NCBI GenBank assembly: GCA_934394595.1
Contig: CAKRRX010000092.1
Coordinates: 1-10,041 of the forward strand
Direction: 5' to 3'
Length of the DNA: 10,041 bases
Origin: an uncultured Blautia sp.
GTDB taxonomy: Bacteria; Bacillota; Clostridia; Lachnospirales; Lachnospiraceae
The notes beneath the pieces were generated by a model that saw only the letters and a list, made by a program, of their open reading frames with translations, was not told where the DNA came from and made no database searches. Below are positions 1 to 6,616 of this stretch, one piece after another. Made by a program: the position numbers and the translations under genes. Within the stretch, counting starts at the first letter, position 1. Every line of letters begins with the position of its first letter.

Positions 1-908
1 GTCAGCATCGTATCAATACAAGCCTTCGCTTTCACTCTCACATTCTCATCCAGACTGATTTCCTCGCCTCCCTGTCCACGGACACAATTGTACACATCCA
101 TCAGGGTCGTCAGTTTCATATTGTGGCATACACAGTCCTTTGACAGTGGATAGAATCTCTTATCCGGGCACTCAAACTGAAGATGCTGTACGATACTGTT
201 CTCTGTACCAATGATAAATTCCTGTGCATCGCTTTCCTTTGCATATTTCATGATTCCCGTTGTACTTCCGATGTAATCGGCCATAGCAGAAACCTCTGGC
301 AGGCACTCCGGATGAACCAGGAATTTTGCTTCCGGATGGGCTGCCCGGGCCTTTTTCACATCTCTTACTGACATTCTCAGGTGAGTAGGACATCCTCCGT
401 GAACAAATTTAAAGGTTTTCTCAGGAATCTGTTTTTCCACCCAAGCGCCAAGATTACAGTCCGGGATAAACAGGATCTTGTCATTGTCAATATTTTTCAC
501 GATCTTCACGGCAGAAGAGGACGTTACACACACATCACAGAGGGTTTTCAGTTCTGAGGTTGTATTGATATAGGCCACAACTGTATAATCCGGATTTGCC
601 TCTTTCAGCGCAGACAGCATTTCCACGTCCAGCTGCTCTGCCATAGGACATCCTGCCCCACTGTTGGAAAGGTAAACTGTTTTCTCCGGTGAAAGAATTT
701 TCACAGTCTCTGCCATAAATCTCACGCCGCACATCAGCACATTTTTCTGCGGTGCCTTTGCAGCCTGCTGACTCAGCCCATAGGAGTCCCCGGTATAATC
801 TGCCACTTCCAGGATTTCATGGTTCTGGTATGCATGTGCAAGAATACAGATATCTTTTTCCTTCTTTAAACGCAGAATCTCATCCTGCAGTTCTCTTGTA
901 GTCATCAT
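1..908 (-). CDS. nadA: quinolinate synthase NadA, 3' end cut by window edge
   Basis: NadA condenses iminoaspartate (from NadB) with dihydroxyacetone phosphate to quinolinate, using a [4Fe-4S] cluster in the cytosol. About 302 codons are visible with no stop before the left edge; the family is usually about 300-310 residues, so very little is missing. Family motifs are clear: AHAYQNHEI near residue 25, the first cluster Cys in GAGCPMAE (C87), PDCNLGAWV near 149, VHGGCPTH near 169, the second Cys in VHPEC (C202), and the third Cys in DCVCHNM (C259 or C261). Two adjacent ATG codons (908 and 905) can start it; an in-frame TGA lies just upstream. The AGGAG at 921-925 is 12 nt from the first ATG, a little far. 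It diverges from nadBC-niaR and has its own consensus promoter. Identification is by motif reading and is secure. Confidence 0.96.
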   Translation of the reverse strand, partial: MMTTRELQDEILRLKKEKDICILAHAYQNHEILEVADYTGDSYGLSQQAAKAPQKNVLMCGVRFMAETVKILSPEKTVYLSNSGAGCPMAEQLDVEMLSALKEANPDYTVVAYINTTSELKTLCDVCVTSSSAVKIVKNIDNDKILFIPDCNLGAWVEKQIPEKTFKFVHGGCPTHLRMSVRDVKKARAAHPEAKFLVHPECLPEVSAMADYIGSTTGIMKYAKESDAQEFIIGTENSIVQHLQFECPDKRFYPLSKDCVCHNMKLTTLMDVYNCVRGQGGEEISLDENVRVKAKACIDTML

Positions 909-948
909 AATCGTATTTCACTCCTGTTTTTCTCTCAATTTTCTTTGG

Positions 949-977
949 ATTATATGCCACCTTCCTCTGACTGTCAA
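949..977 (-). promoter_or_regulatory. sigma-A promoter of nadA
   Basis: On the minus strand a perfect TTGACA (972-977) and a perfect TATAAT (949-954) are separated by exactly 17 bp. The expected start near 942 gives a leader of about 34 nt before nadA. A full-consensus promoter suggests high basal strength, so control by a repressor is expected. Confidence 0.88.
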
Positions 978-985
978 CAAAAAAC

Positions 986-1011
986 TTTACACCTATCTTG
1001 TCAACTGTAAA
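986..1011. promoter_or_regulatory. palindrome in the nadA-nadB gap, candidate NiaR operator
   Basis: A 26-bp imperfect palindrome has perfect 6-bp outer arms, TTTACA (986-991) and TGTAAA (1006-1011), and weaker inner symmetry. It overlaps the -35 box of the nadB promoter and lies directly upstream of the nadA -35 box. niaR is the last gene of the same nadBC unit, and NiaR proteins are known to repress NAD synthesis genes by binding palindromes when nicotinic acid is present. Assigning this palindrome to NiaR is inference from position and context. Occlusion of nadB transcription is easy to picture; repression of nadA from an upstream position is less direct. Confidence 0.6.
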
Positions 1012-1026
1012 TTTTAGTGTTATACT
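998..1026 (+). promoter_or_regulatory. sigma-A promoter of nadBC-niaR
   Basis: TTGTCA (998-1003), a 17-bp spacer, and TATACT (1021-1026) make a near-consensus vegetative promoter. Transcription should begin near 1033, giving a leader of about 27 nt before the nadB ATG. The -35 box lies inside the palindrome at 986-1011. Confidence 0.82.
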
Positions 1027-1059
1027 ACAGGACATGTTGTCACAGAAAGGAATACCACT

Positions 1060-2379
1060 ATGAAAACAGATATCCTCATCGCAGGCAGCGGCTGTTCCGG
1101 CCTTTACTGTGCCCTCAAGCTTCCCCGCGATAAAAAAATCACCATTATAACCAAATCCGACCTCACCAGCAACGATTCCTATCTTGCCCAGGGCGGTATG
1201 TGCATGCTGAAAGAAGCGGCTGACTATGACAGCTTTTTTGAAGATACCATGAAAGCCGGACATTACGAAAACGATAAAAAGTCCGTTGAGATCATGATCA
1301 AAACTTCACCGGAAGTTGTAAAGGATCTTGTTTCCTACGGCGCACGCTTCGAGCGAAACGAAGATGGCAGCCTTGCCTATACCAAAGAGGGTGCCCATTC
1401 CACCAACCGGATCATTTTCCACGAAGATGTAACCGGAAAAGAAATTACCAGTTCCCTGCTTCGTGAAGTTCAGAAGCTTTCTAACGTGGAGCTTCTGGAA
1501 TACACCACTCTGGTTGATATTCTGGAAAAAGACAATCGCTGCTATGGTGCCGTGATCCGTCGTCCTGACGGCTCCCTTGACACAGTCACAGCCGACCATA
1601 CTGTTCTGGCAAGCGGCGGAGTCGGCGGCCTTTACAAACACTCCACCAATTTCCGTCACCTTACCGGAGATGCCCTTGCAATTGCAATGAGACACAACAT
1701 TGAACTTCAAAATCCGGATTATGTGCAGATCCATCCCACCACCTTTTATACCAAACGTCCGGAGGACCGCAGCTTTTTGATCTCCGAATCCGTTCGTGGG
1801 GAAGGTGCAAAATTATACGACAAAAACATGAACCGCTTTGTAAACGAACTGCTGCCCCGTGATCTTCTTTCCCAAAGGATCCACGAGCAAATGGCAAAAG
1901 ACGGCACAGATTTTGTCTGGGAGGATCTTCGCCCTATCCCGGCTGAGACACTCCGCCACCATTTTCCAAACATTGTTGAACACTGTAAAGAAATGGGATA
2001 TGATGTTTTCAAAGAGTGTATTCCGGTTGTTCCGGCACAGCACTATTTCATGGGCGGCGTAAAAGTGGATCACGAAAGCCGCTCCTCCATGGAAAATCTC
2101 TACGTAGTAGGTGAAGCAGCCTGCAACGGCGTCCATGGCAAAAACCGCCTGGCAAGCAATTCCCTGCTGGAAAGCCTTGTTTTTGCAAGACGCGCAGCTC
2201 AGGATATGGCGGAGCATGCTGCAAAGGATACTTCCACAGCCGATTACCTGGCATCCCACGTAGATCTTCATCAGTACGAAGATGCCCAGGCTCTCGCAGA
2301 GACTTATCATCATCTCGCCGAACAGGCCATCACCCTTGGCCAGAATCCAGAAGGCAGAAAGGAATTTTTATATGTATGA
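1060..2379 (+). CDS. nadB: L-aspartate oxidase NadB, short form
   Basis: NadB is a cytosolic FAD enzyme that oxidises L-aspartate to iminoaspartate, the first step of de novo NAD synthesis. The 439-residue protein begins with the dinucleotide-binding GSGCSG (9-14). Substrate-site motifs of the fumarate reductase/NadB family follow: TKEGAHS (E110), YVQIHPT (H225), SESVRGEGA (R246), LPRDLLSQR (R267), AQHYFMGG (H328), and the FAD-closing GEAACNGVHGKNRLASNSLLES (351-372, R363). The start is fixed by AGAAAGGA at 1044-1051, 8 nt ahead of the ATG. It is about 100 residues shorter than E. coli NadB (540), because most of the C-terminal helical domain is absent. The end overlaps the start of nadC by 8 bp, so this is a natural end rather than a frameshift. 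Fumarate reductase flavoprotein is the alternative, but the neighbours settle it. Confidence 0.96.
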   Translation: MKTDILIAGSGCSGLYCALKLPRDKKITIITKSDLTSNDSYLAQGGMCMLKEAADYDSFFEDTMKAGHYENDKKSVEIMIKTSPEVVKDLVSYGARFERNEDGSLAYTKEGAHSTNRIIFHEDVTGKEITSSLLREVQKLSNVELLEYTTLVDILEKDNRCYGAVIRRPDGSLDTVTADHTVLASGGVGGLYKHSTNFRHLTGDALAIAMRHNIELQNPDYVQIHPTTFYTKRPEDRSFLISESVRGEGAKLYDKNMNRFVNELLPRDLLSQRIHEQMAKDGTDFVWEDLRPIPAETLRHHFPNIVEHCKEMGYDVFKECIPVVPAQHYFMGGVKVDHESRSSMENLYVVGEAACNGVHGKNRLASNSLLESLVFARRAAQDMAEHAAKDTSTADYLASHVDLHQYEDAQALAETYHHLAEQAITLGQNPEGRKEFLYV

Positions 2380-3229
2380 TCAGGTAACCCTCGGATTAAA
2401 TGTTGATCCGTATATTTTAAGCGCATTAAAAGAAGATATCACAAGTGAAGACGTATCCACCAACAGTGTTATGCCAGATCCAACACCAGGTGTGGTAGAT
2501 CTCATCTGTAAAGAAGATGGAATCATCTGCGGACTGCAGGTTTTTGAACGTGTTTTCACACTTTTAGATTCATCCACCAAAGCTGAATTTTACGTAAAAG
2601 ACGGTGATCACGTAGAAAACAAACAGCTGATCGGAAAAGTTTACGGAGATATCCGTGTCCTTCTCTGTGGAGAAAGAACTGCCCTCAACTATCTTCAGAG
2701 AATGAGCGGAATTGCCACCTACACCAGCCAGGTTGCCGCACTGCTTGAGGGCACCGGAATCAAGCTTCTGGACACCAGAAAGACTTCTCCAAACAACCGT
2801 ATTTTTGAAAAATATTCCGTTCGCATCGGCGGAGGCAATAACCACCGGTACAATCTTTCTGACGGCGTACTGCTCAAGGACAACCACATCGGCGCTGCTG
2901 GCGGCGTAAAACAGGCCATCTCCATGGCAAAAGCATATGCACCTTTTGTCCGCAAAATTGAGGTAGAAGTAGAAAATCTGGATATGGTAAAGGAAGCTGT
3001 AGAAGCCGGTGCAGATATTATCATGCTTGACAATATGTCTACCGAACAGCTGAAAGAATCCATTGACTATATCGCCGGCCGCGCAGAGATCGAAGTTTCC
3101 GGAAATGTGACAAAAGAAAACATTGCCAGACTTACCGGTTTGGGTGTAAATTATGTATCAAGTGGTGCCCTTACCCATTCCGCACCGATTATGGATTTAT
3201 CTATGAAAAATCTTCATCCGGTGGAGTAG
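2372..3229 (+). CDS. nadC: nicotinate-nucleotide pyrophosphorylase (carboxylating) NadC
   Basis: NadC converts quinolinate and PRPP to nicotinate mononucleotide, CO2 and pyrophosphate, closing the three-step de novo branch with NadA and NadB. The 285-residue length is normal. Signature motifs are in order: ERTALNYLQRMSGIAT (101-116), DTRKTSP (134-140), GGGNNHR (153-159), LLKDNHI (167-173), EVEVEN (197-202), IIMLDNMS (216-223), VSGNVT (242-247) and SSGALTHS (263-270). The ATG at 2372 is chosen because AAAGGA (2358-2363) sits 8 nt upstream and the protein then starts at the usual place; earlier in-frame starts would extend deep into nadB. It overlaps nadB by 8 bp, implying translational coupling. 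Confidence 0.97.
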   Translation: MYDQVTLGLNVDPYILSALKEDITSEDVSTNSVMPDPTPGVVDLICKEDGIICGLQVFERVFTLLDSSTKAEFYVKDGDHVENKQLIGKVYGDIRVLLCGERTALNYLQRMSGIATYTSQVAALLEGTGIKLLDTRKTSPNNRIFEKYSVRIGGGNNHRYNLSDGVLLKDNHIGAAGGVKQAISMAKAYAPFVRKIEVEVENLDMVKEAVEAGADIIMLDNMSTEQLKESIDYIAGRAEIEVSGNVTKENIARLTGLGVNYVSSGALTHSAPIMDLSMKNLHPVE

Positions 3230-3298
3230 CTTCTACCACATCCGGGAATTGCTCCTCACGGATTTCCCTATAAAAACCAGCAGACAGGAGATGAAAAA

Positions 3299-3856
3299 AT
3301 GAAAGGTGAAGAAAGAAGAAACAAACTTTTAGATATCTTATCCTCCAGCAATAGTCCCGTTTCCGGCGGTACTTTATCTAAGGAATTAGACGTAAGCCGC
3401 CAGATTATTGTCCAGGATATTTCTCTCCTGCGTGCCAACGGTGCCACCATTTTTTCCACCAACAAGGGCTATCTGCTGCAGGAAGAAAAGAAATATTCCA
3501 GGGTTTTCAAGGTCTATCACTCAGACGATCAGGTAGAAGAAGAGCTGAGTACTATCGTGGATGCCGGTGGACAGATCCGTGATGTCTTTGTCTACCACAA
3601 GGTATACGGCATCCTGAAGGCAGACATGGGAATTAAATCCCGCCGTGATATCCGCAGCTACATGGAAGAGATCAGCTCCGGCAAATCCAGCCTTCTGAAA
3701 AATGTAACCTCCGGTTATCACTACCACACCATAGACGCGGAAAGCGAAGAGATCCTGGATGCCATTCAGGCCGAGCTTCAGCAGAAAGGCTTTCTGGCAA
3801 AATTACAGGACTACGAACCAGTTGATTTCTGGGGAGGTCAGGAATCTGCCAAATAG
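3299..3856 (+). CDS. niaR: niacin-responsive transcriptional repressor NiaR
   Basis: NiaR (YrxA family) represses NAD synthesis and niacin uptake genes in Firmicutes, with nicotinic acid as co-repressor. The 185-residue protein has an N-terminal winged helix-turn-helix (about 4-60, with GGTLSKELDVSRQIIVQDISLLR as the helices and a GYLL wing) and a C-terminal 3H domain (about 75-170). H74, E82, H141 and H143 match the spacing I recall for the metal-site ligands of the Thermotoga maritima homologue. It starts 69 bp after nadC, with AGGAG (3286-3290) 8 nt before the ATG, and probably shares the nadB promoter. As the last gene of the unit it controls, it should be autoregulated through the palindrome at 986-1011; that link is inferred. 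Confidence 0.93.
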   Translation: MKGEERRNKLLDILSSSNSPVSGGTLSKELDVSRQIIVQDISLLRANGATIFSTNKGYLLQEEKKYSRVFKVYHSDDQVEEELSTIVDAGGQIRDVFVYHKVYGILKADMGIKSRRDIRSYMEEISSGKSSLLKNVTSGYHYHTIDAESEEILDAIQAELQQKGFLAKLQDYEPVDFWGGQESAK

Positions 3857-3864
3857 AACCCTTT

Positions 3865-3908
3865 AGCGCTTATTCAGTTTCTTATAAAGAACTGAATAAG
3901 CGCTTTTT
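3865..3908 (+). terminator. intrinsic terminator of nadBC-niaR
   Basis: A perfect 15-bp stem pairs 3865-3879 (AGCGCTTATTCAGTT) with 3890-3904 across a 10-nt loop and runs into a T-tract (3904-3908). It begins 8 bp after the niaR stop codon and separates the NAD unit from the peptidase gene that follows. Confidence 0.93.
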
Positions 3909-3911
3909 CTG

Positions 3912-3940
3912 TCATATCCCACTCCCATTCTTCATAAATA
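3912..3940 (+). promoter_or_regulatory. candidate sigma-E promoter of the VanY-like gene
   Basis: TCATATC (3912-3918), a 14-bp spacer, and CATAAATA (3933-3940) resemble the Bacillus sigma-E consensus (KMATATT, 14-15 bp, CATAYAHT) at 6 of 7 and 6 of 8 positions. The implied start near 3947 would give a short leader that still includes the ribosome binding site. No sigma-A promoter is visible in the 60 bp between the niaR terminator and the gene. In AT-rich DNA this match could be chance. Confidence 0.35.
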
Positions 3941-3968
3941 TAAAGGATGTAAAGAAAGGGGGATTTTT

Positions 3969-4535
3969 ATGCAGACTGATTACACTCGCCTGATCAACCA
4001 ATCTCACCCGCTTCCACCTGACTACATTCCCGAAAACCTTATAGATATCGGCATTCCCTTTGATGCTCTTCCCGGCGATCCCAAGCGCCTTCTGGAAAAA
4101 AGGACAGCCCAGGCAGCTCTTCGCCTTGTAAATGCCGCCTGTCAGGAAGGACTTTGCCTCTATGGGATTTCCGGTTACCGATCTTACAAGCGCCAGCAGG
4201 AGCTTTTCACCGGCAGTCCCTATGTTGCTGCGCCCGGCACCAGCGAACATCAGAGCGGCCTTGCCCTGGACCTCTCCTGTCCTGCCATCCGCATGGAACT
4301 GATTCCCGAATTTGCCCTCACTTCCGAAGGAAAATGGCTCGCCCGCAATGCTTCTCTTTACGGTTTTATTCTCCGCTATCCTCAAAATAAAGAATCCATC
4401 ACCGGCGTTCCTTACGAACCCTGGCATATCCGCTACGTCACCCGGGAACTGGCCGGATATCTGAAGCTTACCGGGCTGACCTTGGAAGAATACCTGGATT
4501 TTCCTTCCGAAATAATTGCCAAAACTCCGTTTTGA
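3969..4535 (+). CDS. VanY/LdcB-family zinc D-alanyl-D-alanine (or L,D) carboxypeptidase, no signal peptide
   Basis: Proteins of this M15B family trim the terminal D-Ala from muropeptide stems. The catalytic set is complete: SGYRSYKRQQ (68-77, R71), SEHQSGLALD (92-101, zinc ligands H94 and D101), and EPWH (150-153, catalytic E150 and ligand H153). At 188 residues it is compact: the stretch between the QQELF helix and the SEHQ motif is shorter than usual. There is no N-terminal hydrophobic segment, and no upstream in-frame ATG, GTG or TTG before a stop at 3897, so it is predicted to be cytosolic, unlike typical exported members. AAAGGGGG (3955-3962) lies 6 nt before the ATG. It stands alone between the niaR terminator and spoVT. 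A role in recycling or in sporulation is possible; the exact bond cleaved cannot be told from sequence. Confidence 0.88.
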   Translation: MQTDYTRLINQSHPLPPDYIPENLIDIGIPFDALPGDPKRLLEKRTAQAALRLVNAACQEGLCLYGISGYRSYKRQQELFTGSPYVAAPGTSEHQSGLALDLSCPAIRMELIPEFALTSEGKWLARNASLYGFILRYPQNKESITGVPYEPWHIRYVTRELAGYLKLTGLTLEEYLDFPSEIIAKTPF

Positions 4536-4614
4536 AAATATTCGCCACTTGTTTTTTATACTCTTTACGTTTTCAGATATTAGGCGCAAAATATATTTTC
4601 TGCTCTCTTTTCAC

Positions 4615-4643
4615 GTATAAATCCCCCATATTTTCGCATACTA
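4615..4643 (+). promoter_or_regulatory. sigma-G (or sigma-F) promoter of spoVT
   Basis: GTATA (4615-4619), a 17-bp spacer and CATACTA (4637-4643) match the forespore consensus (GHATR, 17-18 bp, CATWHTA) at every defined position. In Bacillus subtilis spoVT is transcribed by sigma-G, so promoter and gene agree. Transcription would begin near 4650, leaving a leader of about 115 nt with a small 5-bp GCCAG/CTGGC hairpin at 4687-4699 and a strong AGGAGG at 4750-4755. Apart from an imperfect inverted repeat near 4534-4600, the rest of the gap at 4536-4764 shows no gene. Confidence 0.8.
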
Positions 4644-4764
4644 TCCATACACTACAAAATATGGAAACCCACGAAACAGACAGGTCGCCAGCCACTGGCT
4701 GCACCATAAAGAAACATTCATTGTTTCGCGCAATTGTATCATAAAATACAGGAGGAACAGATAA

Positions 4765-5313
4765 ATGAAAGCGACTGGAATCGTAAGAAGGATTGACGAC
4801 CTTGGCCGTGTTGTCATCCCAAAAGAAATACGCCGCACTCTGCGGATCAAAGAAGGCACTCCCCTGGAAATTTTCACAGACCGTGAGGGGGAGATCATCT
4901 TGAAAAAATACTCTCCCATCGGCGAACTGAGCCTTTTTGCAAAAGAATATGCCGAATCCCTTTCCCAGTCCACAGGTATGCTCTCCTGCATCACAGACCA
5001 TGATCAGGTAGTTGCTGCTGCAGGCCCGGGAAGCAAAGAATTCATTGGCAAAATGATCAGCAGCCAACTGGAAGGCGTCATAAATGACCGGGAAACCAAG
5101 TGTCTGGGCGCCCGTGACCGAGGGAAAGTGCCTGTAGTGGACGAGCAGCCTGCCCCCACCAGTTCTCAGGTCATCCAGCCTATTATTGCATCCGGTGACG
5201 CCATCGGCAGCGTAATCCTCATAGGAAAAACCGACAGAGACATCCTTGGTGCCAGTGAAAAGCTCCTGGCCCAGACTGCCGCCGGATTTCTGGGACGGCA
5301 GATGGAACAGTAA
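4765..5313 (+). CDS. spoVT: stage V sporulation protein T, AbrB-type regulator
   Basis: SpoVT is the late forespore DNA-binding regulator that tunes sigma-G genes and affects spore maturation and germination. The 182-residue length fits the family (178 in B. subtilis). Residues 1-47 are the swapped-hairpin AbrB domain, with the hallmark MKATGIVRRIDDLGRVVIPKEIRR at the start and the second strand LEIFTDREGEIILKKY. Residues from about 55 to 178 form the GAF-type domain, ending IGSVILIGKTDRD and a terminal helix. AGGAGG lies 9 nt upstream of the ATG. The shorter AbrB paralogue lacks the GAF part, so the length favours SpoVT. A sigma-G promoter and a close downstream terminator make it a single-gene unit. 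Confidence 0.95.
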   Translation: MKATGIVRRIDDLGRVVIPKEIRRTLRIKEGTPLEIFTDREGEIILKKYSPIGELSLFAKEYAESLSQSTGMLSCITDHDQVVAAAGPGSKEFIGKMISSQLEGVINDRETKCLGARDRGKVPVVDEQPAPTSSQVIQPIIASGDAIGSVILIGKTDRDILGASEKLLAQTAAGFLGRQMEQ

Positions 5314-5362
5314 AAAAATCTGCTGTATTATTGACCATTCGTCCGTAATACAGCAGTTTTTT
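5312..5362. terminator. bidirectional terminator between spoVT and the unknown minus-strand gene
   Basis: An 11-bp perfect stem, CTGCTGTATTA (5320-5330) with TAATACAGCAG (5346-5356), has a 15-nt loop. It is followed by six T on the plus strand (5357-5362) and, read leftward, by seven T on the minus strand (A-run 5312-5318). It can end transcription of both converging genes, and its plus-side T-tract touches the stop codon of the minus-strand gene. Confidence 0.92.
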
Positions 5363-5723
5363 ATTTCGTCTCATTTTTCACCTTTTCTCTCTGCCTGGTA
5401 ATATCAAAATACTCCGGCGAAATGATCTCATGCTTCACAAGTGCATCAAATACCTCTTTCTGCGCCGGTGTCATGGCCATTCCCACAGTAGAATTATAAT
5501 CTGTAAGCACACAGCCTGTCTTTTCGATCATCCAGAACAGCGGCGAATCGTTCTCCGGGATCATTTTCCAGATCTCCTTTTCCGGATATGGCAAAAGAGC
5601 CATCAACGTCTGAAGATGTCCCTTCTCCTCGATCAGTCTGTAATCCCCATCCGGCAAAATCACTCCATCTGAAAAATTCGGTATCTGCCCTGCTTTTAAT
5701 AAAAGCTCCTCTGTTAGTTTCAC
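5361..5723 (-). CDS. uncharacterised 120-residue protein
   Basis: I do not recognise this protein. It is acidic to neutral, has no signal peptide or membrane segment, and reads like a small soluble alpha/beta protein. Visible landmarks are GVILPDGDYRLIEEKGH (20-36), LLPYPEKEIWKMI (43-55), FWMIEKTGCVLTDYNS (63-78) and a charged C-terminal helix starting at MTPAQKEVFDALVKHEI. The GTG at 5723 is taken as the start because AGGGGG lies 9 nt upstream. A TTG-initiated extension to 5786 would run across the -10 box at 5764-5769, which must lie upstream of the transcript. It is transcribed alone, opposite hlyIII at its 5' end and converging on spoVT at its 3' end. No function is proposed; base and codon use look like those of its neighbours. 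Confidence 0.75.
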   Translation of the reverse strand: MKLTEELLLKAGQIPNFSDGVILPDGDYRLIEEKGHLQTLMALLPYPEKEIWKMIPENDSPLFWMIEKTGCVLTDYNSTVGMAMTPAQKEVFDALVKHEIISPEYFDITRQREKVKNETK

Positions 5724-5763
5724 TGCAAACTTCCCCCTGAAAAAGTATTCACTATCTGTATGG

Positions 5764-5792
5764 ATTATAGCATGCCTCGGCAGCAAATACCA
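5764..5792 (-). promoter_or_regulatory. candidate sigma-A promoter of the unknown 120-residue gene
   Basis: On the minus strand a perfect TATAAT (5764-5769) stands about 40 nt upstream of the GTG start. The -35 position at 17-bp spacing reads TGGTAT (5787-5792), a poor match, so this may be a weak or activator-dependent promoter. Confidence 0.55.
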
Positions 5793-5833
5793 CTGCCACT
5801 TCCGAAACCATATAAATCAATAGAATTTTCCCC

Positions 5834-5861
5834 TTGCATTTTTACAAAAGTGTGGTATAGT
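5834..5861 (+). promoter_or_regulatory. candidate sigma-A promoter of the hemolysin III gene
   Basis: TTGCAT (5834-5839), a 16-bp spacer and TATAGT (5856-5861) form a reasonable vegetative promoter. The start near 5868 leaves an AT-rich leader of about 85 nt before the GGAGGT at 5941-5946. It diverges from the promoter at 5764-5792. Confidence 0.6.
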
Positions 5862-5953
5862 AATCTCATACTTCGTTATGTAGTTTTTATTACTACTTGT
5901 TTTGGTTTTTATTTATCCATTACATTGTTATCAATAATACGGAGGTGTTATTT

Positions 5954-6616
5954 ATGAAATTGAAACTAAAAGATCCAGGAAGCGCCATCACCCATGGCAT
6001 TGCTTTTCTTCTCGCTGCTTTTGGAGCTGCCCCGTTGCTGATCCGTTCTTCAGAATGGAACGACCATCTCCACATCATAGCACTAAGCATCTTTATCCTT
6101 ACCATGATGCTGCTCTATGCTGCCAGCACCCTTTACCACTCTGTGGACTCCACAGCCAAGGTCAACCGCCGCCTGAAAAAGCTGGATCATATGATGATCT
6201 TTGTTATGATAGCAGGAAGCTACACACCGATCTGCCTGATCGTCCTTCACAATTCCATTGGATACGCCCTTTGCGCTCTGGTATGGGCCACAGCAATCCT
6301 TGGAATCCTTTTCAAGGCTTTCTGGGTAACCTGCCCTAAATGGATTTCCTCTGTACTGTACATTGGAATGGGCTGGCTGTGTGTCCTGGCCTTTCTCCCG
6401 ATCATCCACGCACTGCCCAAAGCCGGATTTGGCTGGCTGCTGGCTGGTGGGATCATCTACACCATCGGCGGTGTGATCTACGCCTTGAAGCTGCCGATCT
6501 TTAACGCCAGACACAAGAATTTCGGATCTCACGAAATCTTTCATGTTTTCATTATGCTTGGCAGCGCCTGCCACTTTATTGTGATGTACTGCTTTGTAGC
6601 CAATATGCCGGTTTAA
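5954..6616 (+). CDS. hlyIII: hemolysin III / PAQR-family seven-helix membrane protein
   Basis: This 220-residue polytopic membrane protein belongs to the hemolysin III (YqfA/TrhA) branch of the PAQR superfamily. Bacterial members have been linked to membrane energetics and lipid homeostasis; the cytolytic name comes from a Bacillus cereus homologue and should not be taken as proof of toxicity. Seven hydrophobic segments can be traced, from about residue 12 to 215. Family residues are present: SAITHGIAF near 10, STLYHSVD (58-65), LDHMMIFVMIAGSYTP (77-92) and the terminal HEIFHVFIMLGSACH (193-207), whose histidines form the predicted metal site with the upstream Ser, Asp and His. The ATG at 5954 is chosen for GGAGGT 7 nt upstream. 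Its stop codon overlaps that of the opposing GIY-YIG gene, and no terminator lies between them. Confidence 0.93.
   Translation: MKLKLKDPGSAITHGIAFLLAAFGAAPLLIRSSEWNDHLHIIALSIFILTMMLLYAASTLYHSVDSTAKVNRRLKKLDHMMIFVMIAGSYTPICLIVLHNSIGYALCALVWATAILGILFKAFWVTCPKWISSVLYIGMGWLCVLAFLPIIHALPKAGFGWLLAGGIIYTIGGVIYALKLPIFNARHKNFGSHEIFHVFIMLGSACHFIVMYCFVANMPV

Noticed and set aside
1813..2313. 166-codon minus-strand frame and other frames inside nadB
   Set aside because: Shadows of nadB; low-quality composition and no start signals.
3244..3268. Possible hairpin between nadC and niaR (GGGAA and TTCCC)
   Set aside because: Only a 5-bp stem with a 15-nt loop and no T-tract; nadC and niaR probably remain one transcript.
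3912..4589. 225-codon open frame on the minus strand
   Set aside because: It is the shadow of the VanY-like gene, whose catalytic motifs read perfectly on the plus strand; the minus frame has no recognisable domain.
4534..4600. Imperfect inverted repeat after the peptidase gene (GAAAATAT with CGCC, and GGCG with ATATTTTC)
   Set aside because: The arms are far apart with a large internal loop and no T-tract directly follows, so it does not qualify as a terminator.
4532..4744. 70-codon frame between the peptidase gene and spoVT
   Set aside because: No ribosome binding site, contains the sigma-G promoter, and no protein-like features.
5880..5896. Small hairpin GTAGT and ACTAC in the hlyIII leader
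   Set aside because: Five base pairs in AT-rich DNA are expected by chance; no riboswitch-like structure is visible.
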